This document shows positions 7,462-12,236 of a DNA stretch of 12,236 nucleotides, one piece after another. Position 1 is the first letter of the stretch. Each line of letters begins with the position of its first letter. The DNA is from Gammaproteobacteria bacterium (GTDB lineage Bacteria > Pseudomonadota > Gammaproteobacteria > JAABTG01): contig JASJBY010000116.1 of the NCBI GenBank assembly GCA_030066245.1, positions 1-12,236 of the forward strand, read 5' to 3'. The position numbers and the translations under genes were made by a program. The notes beneath the pieces are model-generated. The model saw only the letters and a list, made by a program, of their open reading frames with translations. It ran no database searches and was not told the origin of the DNA.

Positions 7462-8925
7462 CTAGATGTCATGGGTCAGGATGGCCGAGGCCCGGCGGCA
7501 GATTTCTCGGCCGTAGTCGGTCCACAGGCCTTGGCCCCAGTACCGGTAACAGCTGGTCTGAGACGCCAGCAGATGGAACAGGGCGTTCCGGAAGACGCGC
7601 TCGCCCGAGGAGACCCCGGGTATGAGCACTTTCTGGGCGAACTGGGCGCTCACTTCTTCCATGGGCCCGAGGACATTCTCGTAGCCGCGGACCCAGGAGA
7701 GGTCGTTGGTCCAACTTCCACCGTCCATGTGGAAGCGGTCGTCTTCCTGCTTCAGCCCTTCGATGGTCTGCGCGAGTCGTTCCGGTCCGTCTCCGGGCTG
7801 CATGCGGTCCCAGATGGCTTTCTGAAACAGCGGCTGAACCGTCGGCAGATCTGTTTCCTGGATGCCCGTCGCGAACAGATGCTCCAGATACTCGGTGCCG
7901 TTCATGGCGGGGGTGTCCGTGCCCGAGCATGTGCGCATCACCTCGAGGTATTTTTCCGGGAACTCGTTCATCATGACGCCGCCGTTCTCACCGTCGGCGA
8001 TCTGGGTGACCAGGGGCGGCACGGATTTGCCGTTCAGCTCCCAGCGAGACAGGCTTGCAGCTTCGTAGTAGGGCTGCATCTGCGCGACCAGCTTGGTATC
8101 ACTTCCTTGGGTCTTGATGATAACGATGATGGTTGCCGTCTCCCCGTGGGAGTTGGTGCACACCAGGCGATGAGGAAGATGTTTGCGCTCTGGGCCATGA
8201 CCGCTCTCCGGCTGTTCCACGGTGTGCTCCTGCACCAGGACCCACTGGTAACCGGCATCCTTCAGGGTCTTGACGAACTCATAGGCGACGTCCGGGTGGT
8301 TCGGCAGGGCCATCTCCGACGGTGAGAAACCACGTACCCGGCCCAGGGCTTCGGTGCCGAAGATGGCCGCAAAATGATGTTGCCAGGCCTGCACGTGAAG
8401 GCGGTAGTCCTGCACCGGCGTGGACGGGGCGACCGCATGGCCCCAGGGCGCACCGAGCCATTCCACGGCCCGGCGATAGTCCGGCTGGCAGGTGATGCTC
8501 CGAAGACTATCCAGGACATCGTCAAGTCCCATTTTGCGTAGGCCGTGGAACAGAGTGCCCGAGTACTCCAGCATGACCCTCGGCTCCTTGCCTTCATGGA
8601 TCAGCTGTGGCACGAACTCCCCCATGCGCTTGTAACACCAGTGAAACACCGACGCATTGTGGTTATCGCCGATGTCCGGGTGCTCCATCATGTACTGCAG
8701 GTTGCTGATGATCTCCGCCGTTTGCAGGTCGCTTCCGCCGGCGGGAATCAGCGGCTGATGCATGTGCAAGGCGACAGCATAGGCGCTGCGGATACTGCCG
8801 AAGTCGATACGGCTCTCGGGAAGAAAAACCGGCTTTCCCGCGCTGTCGCGCAGAGTCTGCGCGACGAGCGACTCCGAGCCGGAGATATTCGGCAGTCCTT
8901 GTACATACTCGGGAAGTTCGGCCAT
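7462..8925 (-). CDS. Glycoside hydrolase family 57 protein B
   Basis: Predicted GH57 alpha-glucan-acting enzyme of 487 residues, probably cytoplasmic (no signal peptide). Family landmarks are present: HMHQP (54-58), YSGTLFHGL (121-129), GFSPSEMALP with the likely nucleophile Glu204, and ADGENGG with the likely acid/base Asp311. It ends with a QTSC-YRYWG-W motif shared with the GH57 protein encoded at 10635. It is more diverged than that protein: about 40 extra residues precede the catalytic domain, the usual WxPE around the nucleophile is SPSE, and the HPxLP element is replaced by GHAVAP (162-167). GH57 contains amylases, 4-alpha-glucanotransferases and branching enzymes; which applies here is unknown. 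An AGGAG site lies 8 bases before the ATG. Its position between glgA and glgB argues for a role in glycogen chain processing. Confidence 0.85.
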   Translation of the reverse strand: MAELPEYVQGLPNISGSESLVAQTLRDSAGKPVFLPESRIDFGSIRSAYAVALHMHQPLIPAGGSDLQTAEIISNLQYMMEHPDIGDNHNASVFHWCYKRMGEFVPQLIHEGKEPRVMLEYSGTLFHGLRKMGLDDVLDSLRSITCQPDYRRAVEWLGAPWGHAVAPSTPVQDYRLHVQAWQHHFAAIFGTEALGRVRGFSPSEMALPNHPDVAYEFVKTLKDAGYQWVLVQEHTVEQPESGHGPERKHLPHRLVCTNSHGETATIIVIIKTQGSDTKLVAQMQPYYEAASLSRWELNGKSVPPLVTQIADGENGGVMMNEFPEKYLEVMRTCSGTDTPAMNGTEYLEHLFATGIQETDLPTVQPLFQKAIWDRMQPGDGPERLAQTIEGLKQEDDRFHMDGGSWTNDLSWVRGYENVLGPMEEVSAQFAQKVLIPGVSSGERVFRNALFHLLASQTSCYRYWGQGLWTDYGREICRRASAILTHDI

Positions 8926-8933
8926 GAGCCCGG

Positions 8934-8938
8934 CTCCT
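8934..8938 (-). promoter_or_regulatory. Strong ribosome binding site of GH57 gene B
   Basis: AGGAG lies 8 bases before the ATG at 8925 and is the best Shine-Dalgarno match in the glucan operon. It confirms this start. Confidence 0.7.
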
Positions 8939-8968
8939 TTTCTTCGGTCGACGGTCGCAGGAGAAGAT

Positions 8969-8991
8969 GGCTCCAGTCAGTGACTGGCGCC
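8969..8991. repeat. 23-bp dyad in the glgA-GH57 B spacer
   Basis: CCAGTCA (8973-8979) and TGACTGG (8981-8987) form perfect arms around one base, and GGC/GCC extend them on both sides past one mismatch. In RNA this would fold as a short hairpin with a small loop. It lies in the 73-bp gap after the glgA stop. It could be an RNA stability or attenuation element or a protein-binding dyad. No T-run follows, so a strong terminator is unlikely. Confidence 0.5.
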
Positions 8992-8998
8992 GGTTCAC

Positions 8999-10471
8999 CT
9001 ATTTATGCCTGACATAGTCGTAGATGTTCAGGTAATTCTGCCCCGGGTGATTCCAGGAGTAATCGTATCGCAGCCCGTTCAAGATCAGCTCCCTGAATTC
9101 TCCGGGATAGTCTTGCCACAGCCCGATGGCTCTGCTCATGGCCGATTCGAGGCCCTGGTAATCGGCTTCGTGAAAAACGTATCCGTTGCGCTCCTCCGGC
9201 GGTTTGGCTGAATGGTCACGATCGAATACCGTGTCGGCCAGGCCGCCGACTGCCCTCACGATGGGCACCGCCCCGTACCGCAAGGCAATCATCTGCGTCA
9301 GGCCGCACGGTTCGAAAAGGCTCGGTACCACCACCATGTCCGCCCCGGCGTATATCCGGTGTGCGAGTTCCTCGTCGTATCCGATTTCCAGATGGCAGTC
9401 GTGATTGTCGTTCAGCTCGTGCTTGAGGTGCCAGAAGTCATCGTTGATGCCGGTCTCGGGGCTCGAGCCCAGCAGGACGAACTGGGCGCCCTTCTGCAAA
9501 GCGTAGAACAGGGCATGGCGTATCAAGTGTACGCCCTTCTGGGTGTCCAGGCGTCCCACGTAGGCGATCAAGGGGCTGTACCCCTTGCGCAGCCAGAGCC
9601 TGTCACGCAGGGCTTCTTTGTTGCCGTACTTGGATTGCAGATTCGCCGCGCTGAAGTGATGCGGGATGTGGGGATCCGTCTCCGGGTTCCACATGTCGTA
9701 GTCCAGGCCGTTCAGTACCCCGCCGAACTTGTGCCGGTGCACGTACAAGGTGTGACCGAGCCCGTGTCCCTGGTCCGTGTGGCGGGTTTCCCAGGCGTGG
9801 CGGGGTGATACCGTGGTCGTGAAGTTGGCGTACAGGACCGCGCCCTTGGTGAAATTGATCGCCGTCGGATTGAAGTCGTCTCCGAGGCGATCCCGCGATA
9901 TGTAAAATCCGGGCCGTCCAAGGCCCGTGGCGTGGAGTATGTCGGCGCCGGCGATACCCTGGTGCTTGAAGTTATGGATGGTGTGACAGGCGCGCTGGTT
10001 CTCCATGCCATGGTGGGTATAAATTTCGTACAGCAGGACCGGCGCCAACGCGGTCTGCCAGTCATGGCTGTGGATTACGTCCGGCCGTTTGCCGGTCTTC
10101 AGCAGGAACTCGAGGGCGGCGCGGGTGAAGAAAGCGAAGCGACTGGCCTCGTCCAGGAACCCGTAGAAGCTCCCGCGATTGAAGAAGTTCTCCGCGGAGT
10201 GGGGCTCAACGAAGAAACACTTGCGGCCGTGTACGAAACCGAACCATACGGTGCAGTGCACGACATGATCATGCCAGGGCACTACCAAATCGTGATAGGT
10301 GGCCTGGAGATCCCAGATCTGGTCATAGCGCATGCAATCGTATTTGGGCAATATCAGCTCAACCGCATTGCCCCGCATCTCAAGCTCACGACTCAGGCCA
10401 TAGACCACGTCCGCGAGTCCGCCGACCTTGGCGACGGGGGCACATTCGGACGCAAGCATGACGATATACAT
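8999..10471 (-). CDS. glgA: Glycogen synthase GlgA (GT5, GlgA2/SSIII-IV-like)
   Basis: Elongates alpha-1,4 glucan using ADP-glucose (EC 2.4.1.21). The 490-residue protein has the two GT-B lobes. The N-terminal KVGGL (15-19) is the ADP-glucose-binding motif, with HSHDWQT at 134-140 and HTIHNFKHQG at 163-172. In the C-terminal lobe, YVGRLDTQKG (304-313) and SLFEPCGLTQM (384-394) carry the conserved Arg and Glu. From memory of the families, the wording in ASECAPVAKVGGLADVVYGL, LPKYDCMRYD, TDQGHGLGHTL and KFGGVLNGLDYDMWNPE matches cyanobacterial GlgA2 and plant starch synthases III/IV rather than the enterobacterial GlgA type. It is the second gene of the operon. The ATG has only a modest upstream GGGAA at a long spacing. 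Confidence 0.96.
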   Translation of the reverse strand: MYIVMLASECAPVAKVGGLADVVYGLSRELEMRGNAVELILPKYDCMRYDQIWDLQATYHDLVVPWHDHVVHCTVWFGFVHGRKCFFVEPHSAENFFNRGSFYGFLDEASRFAFFTRAALEFLLKTGKRPDVIHSHDWQTALAPVLLYEIYTHHGMENQRACHTIHNFKHQGIAGADILHATGLGRPGFYISRDRLGDDFNPTAINFTKGAVLYANFTTTVSPRHAWETRHTDQGHGLGHTLYVHRHKFGGVLNGLDYDMWNPETDPHIPHHFSAANLQSKYGNKEALRDRLWLRKGYSPLIAYVGRLDTQKGVHLIRHALFYALQKGAQFVLLGSSPETGINDDFWHLKHELNDNHDCHLEIGYDEELAHRIYAGADMVVVPSLFEPCGLTQMIALRYGAVPIVRAVGGLADTVFDRDHSAKPPEERNGYVFHEADYQGLESAMSRAIGLWQDYPGEFRELILNGLRYDYSWNHPGQNYLNIYDYVRHK

Positions 10472-10634
10472 GGGCGTGCCGGGTTCCCTTATGTTAGTCA
10501 GCCCGCACTTGCCGTCAGTTGGATCGGAATGTCCGCAGCAGGGTGCCTGGATGCTCCCTTCGCGCTAAGACCGGACTGCCCTGCATACGCGTCGGGACAG
10601 TCGGACCCTGCAGGTCGGCGGACAAGCAGTCGCG
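10472..10634. other. GH57 A-glgA spacer with inverted repeats
   Basis: The 163-bp gap holds a bulged hairpin with arms at 10571-10581 and 10594-10604 (GACTG/CAGTC and CCC/GGG at its core), and next to it a GACC/GGTC pair (10604-10616) around CTGCA. On the minus strand, CTGACG and TAACAT 16 bases apart just before glgA could be a weak internal promoter, but its start point would fall so close to the ATG that I doubt it. No gene is supported. Confidence 0.35.
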
Positions 10635-11822
10635 CTAACCAGGGATCAGGTCGTTGGCCCGTTGCAGATGGACCCCGGCCTGATCCAGATCGCTGTGGCA
10701 GCGATGCACCCATGCTTCCCCCCAGAAGAAATTACAGCTCGTCTCCGCGCGCAGCAGGCGCCAGAACGCCTCATCCAGCTCCTTGTGAAGCTCAGCGCTC
10801 TGCAGGTGCTGCTGGCGTGCCTCGGACCGCGCCGAATGGATGGCGTCACTGGTTTCCCTCAGGCGCCGCAAGGCGTCTTTCTGTGCGTCGGAACCCGTCC
10901 ATTGCACGAAGTCCCTGCCATGGTGCCAGCCTGTGTTCCAAGCGGCGGTTGTTACCTTGACCTCGCCGTGCACGCCGTGCTGCTGTAGATAATCCATGAT
11001 GAAGGTGGGCCGGATGGCGCTCGCCCGGTGCCGGGCCCGTTCCACCAACTCGGTGTAGAAGTAGCCCCAGAAATTGGCCTCCCGCGTGGTGTTGCGAAAC
11101 CACCCGCCGTTGTCGCCGTCCGTGCATGTGGTGACCAGTGGCGGGAAATCGCACCACTTCGTCCGCTCGGCGACCTCCCGGGCAAACCAGTCATAAGCCA
11201 TGCCCCCTTCCTGGGCATCCGACAGGTCGCGGTCACGAACAATGACAACCATCTCGGCGCCGTTGTGTCGCGCCACATGCGGGCGATAACGCAGCTCGCC
11301 CCAGCTCATGGGACCGACCGCCTCCACGTTGTTGCTGTCCACGAGCGCATACCGGTAGCCCATTCGGCGCAGCAGCGGTATGAGCTCCATGGAAAACCCC
11401 ATTTCCGGTGGCCAGAAGCCCCCGAACCCCCCACGCGCGAACAGGTGTCGGCCCACGTCCAGCCAACGCTTGAGCTGCTCCTCCCGGTCGGCCGGTGGGA
11501 TCAGCGGCAGCACCGGATGGTAGTAACCGGTCCCCAGGATCTCGAAAATTCGCTCGTTCTGCAGATGCCACAGCAGAGAGCCGCAATCGACCACGCCGTA
11601 GACCCGGCGTTGAAAGTCCGGACTCGAAAGGGTCTCCAGTAGCGTGCCCGACAGGGCGAGGTGGACGCGAGCCACGTCCTCGTGCGGCCATAGGGAGCGA
11701 GGCATGCGGTCCAGAGCGAACAGGATCTCCTTCGCTTCCCAGGGCTTGTGAGCAAGGAGGTGCTCCAGGTTGCCGGCAGGCTGATGAAGATTGAGGACCA
11801 GTGCGTGGAAGATGTTTCCCAT
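10635..11822 (-). CDS. Glycoside hydrolase family 57 protein A
   Basis: Predicted GH57 alpha-amylase/glucanotransferase-like enzyme of 395 residues, cytoplasmic by lack of a signal peptide. The family landmarks are in order: LHQP (12-15), LSGTLLETL (57-65), YYHPVLPLIP (100-109), GGFWPPEMGF with the likely nucleophile Glu140, and CTDGDNGGWF with the likely acid/base Asp235. It ends in a helical region with ETSCNFFWGEAW, matched in the second GH57 protein of the operon. It has the compact length of amylase-like GH57 proteins and lacks the larger C-terminal extension I associate with GH57 branching enzymes. Substrate preference (hydrolysis, transglycosylation or both) cannot be read from sequence. 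It is the first gene of the operon; the ATG has a GAGG about 11 bases upstream, a weak fit. The gene lies about 92 bases after the predicted transcription start. Confidence 0.88.
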   Translation of the reverse strand: MGNIFHALVLNLHQPAGNLEHLLAHKPWEAKEILFALDRMPRSLWPHEDVARVHLALSGTLLETLSSPDFQRRVYGVVDCGSLLWHLQNERIFEILGTGYYHPVLPLIPPADREEQLKRWLDVGRHLFARGGFGGFWPPEMGFSMELIPLLRRMGYRYALVDSNNVEAVGPMSWGELRYRPHVARHNGAEMVVIVRDRDLSDAQEGGMAYDWFAREVAERTKWCDFPPLVTTCTDGDNGGWFRNTTREANFWGYFYTELVERARHRASAIRPTFIMDYLQQHGVHGEVKVTTAAWNTGWHHGRDFVQWTGSDAQKDALRRLRETSDAIHSARSEARQQHLQSAELHKELDEAFWRLLRAETSCNFFWGEAWVHRCHSDLDQAGVHLQRANDLIPG

Positions 11823-11920
11823 GGGCCAATCTGCCTCGAACCATCCAATCCGATTTTTCAGAGCCCCGTTCGCGTCTGCCCGGAGTCGTCAGGAATGCCC
11901 CATCCACGTCCTGGCGCCGA

Positions 11921-11949
11921 ATTATAACTAATGTGCCCGCTACTCGCAG
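11921..11949 (-). promoter_or_regulatory. Candidate sigma-70 promoter of the glucan operon
   Basis: On the minus strand a perfect TATAAT (11926-11921) is preceded, 17 bases upstream, by CTGCGA (11949-11944), a partial match to TTGACA. A GC-rich discriminator follows. Transcription would begin near 11914, giving a leader of about 92 bases before the first GH57 gene. The -35 element is poor (3 of 6), so an activator may be needed. Confidence 0.45.
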
Positions 11950-12029
11950 GGCGGCATGGGCGCGGCGACCGACGTCGCGGATGCCGTCGGGAAGGTCTCG
12001 ACGTGATGATAAGTGCAGGGCTGGACAGT

Positions 12030-12046
12030 CATAACCACAGGTTATG
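12030..12046. promoter_or_regulatory. 17-bp dyad, possible operator upstream of the glucan operon
   Basis: CATAACC and GGTTATG form perfect 7-bp arms around ACA. It lies about 80 bp upstream of the candidate -35 element, a distance that suits an activator site. This is inference from symmetry and position only; no regulator is identified. Confidence 0.35.
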
Positions 12047-12095
12047 GTAGTGACCCCCCGCCAAGCGGGACCGTTCGGCTGCAACAGACAGCTGT

Positions 12096-12148
12096 CGGAT
12101 GGACTGCGGGCCGCCTGCGAGGCTGGCTCTCGAGATGGCCCGCATCCG
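12096..12148 (-). terminator. GC-rich hairpin after the upstream gene, possible terminator
   Basis: GCGGGCC (12106-12112) pairs with GGCCCGC (12137-12143), extended past a 5-base bulge by CGGAT (12096-12100) with ATCCG (12144-12148). The 24-base loop holds a smaller GAG/CTC pair. It begins 8 bases beyond the stop codon of the partial minus-strand gene. No T-run follows, so a role in termination or 3'-end stability is only likely by position. Confidence 0.4.
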
Positions 12149-12155
12149 TTTGGAG

Positions 12156-12236
12156 CTAGGGCTTAATGTAGGTATATCCCATCTGCTGGAGACGGGCGAG
12201 CTCGGCGACCCCGCTGGGGACTATGTCCGTTTCCAA
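12156..12236 (-). CDS. C-terminus of an unidentified protein (partial)
   Basis: The last 81 bases read on the minus strand as 26 residues ending in a TAG stop (12158-12156); the gene continues beyond the window. The visible part includes VPSGVAELARLQQMGYTYIK and a final Pro. It looks like real coding sequence: a short helix followed by a beta-like end. I do not recognise the family, and it does not resemble the end of GlgC or of a glucan phosphorylase. It is on the same strand as the glucan operon but separated from it by about 330 bp with hairpins and a promoter, so it is probably a separate transcription unit. Confidence 0.45.
   Translation of the reverse strand: METDIVPSGVAELARLQQMGYTYIKP

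Larger units (their letters stand above)
11950..12155. other. Upstream region of the glucan operon, palindrome-rich, no gene
   Basis: The stretch between the operon promoter and the partial gene at the window end holds no credible ORF. It contains several inverted repeats: CATAACC-ACA-GGTTATG (12030-12046), CCCGC-CAA-GCGGG (12057-12069), the palindrome GACAGCTGTC (12087-12096) and a GC-rich hairpin (12096-12148). The last lies where the end of the upstream gene's transcript should be. Confidence 0.4.

Noticed and set aside
6589..8325. Long open frame (578 codons) on the plus strand
   Set aside because: It lies antisense to glgB and the GH57 B gene, which have clear catalytic motifs. Its translation has no recognisable domain and is typical of an opposite-strand shadow in GC-rich DNA.
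9932..10960. Plus-strand open frame of 342 codons across glgA and GH57 A
   Set aside because: It is antisense to two well-supported genes, spans their spacer, and changes in character along its length. No motif supports it.
1..12236. tRNA, rRNA, CRISPR arrays, insertion sequences and phage genes
   Set aside because: Looked for on both strands by eye. No cloverleaf, regularly spaced repeat, transposase or integrase sequence was seen.

Overview
The window is a GC-rich stretch of bacterial chromosome with two unrelated gene blocks and no RNA gene, intact mobile element or CRISPR array that I can see. The protein families suggest a proteobacterium, most likely a gammaproteobacterium, but nothing here fixes the genus. 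The glycogen synthase is of the kind I associate with cyanobacterial GlgA2, so that block may have a mixed ancestry.

Left block (about 238-4167, minus strand): a general L-amino-acid ABC transporter in the order aapJ (periplasmic binding protein), aapQ and aapM (permeases). aapJ is best started at a TTG codon behind a GGAG ribosome binding site, which gives a clean signal peptide. Two things are odd. About 400 bp separate aapQ from aapM, and this gap holds, on the opposite strand, what looks like the C-terminal half of a fibronectin type III domain. Also, the ATPase gene aapP, which normally follows aapM, does not begin in the 237 bp left in the window; a strong imperfect hairpin lies there instead.

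Middle (4476-5219, plus strand): one gene of the endonuclease/exonuclease/phosphatase superfamily, divergent from aapJ and overlapping the glgB tail by 20 bp in convergent orientation.

Right block (5200-11822, minus strand): a four-gene alpha-glucan operon in transcription order GH57 enzyme A, glgA, GH57 enzyme B, glgB. GlgA would elongate alpha-1,4 chains from ADP-glucose and GlgB would add alpha-1,6 branches. The two GH57 proteins are diverged homologues that both keep the family's catalytic Glu and Asp. They probably trim or rearrange the glucan chains, but their specificity cannot be read from sequence. A candidate promoter with a perfect TATAAT lies about 100 bp upstream of the first gene. 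glgC, a phosphorylase and a debranching enzyme are not present in the window. The last 81 bases hold the C-terminus of an unidentified minus-strand gene upstream of the operon.

The most distinctive content is the pairing of two GH57 paralogues with a GlgA2-like synthase and a GH13 branching enzyme in one operon, followed by the fibronectin-like fragment inside the aap operon.
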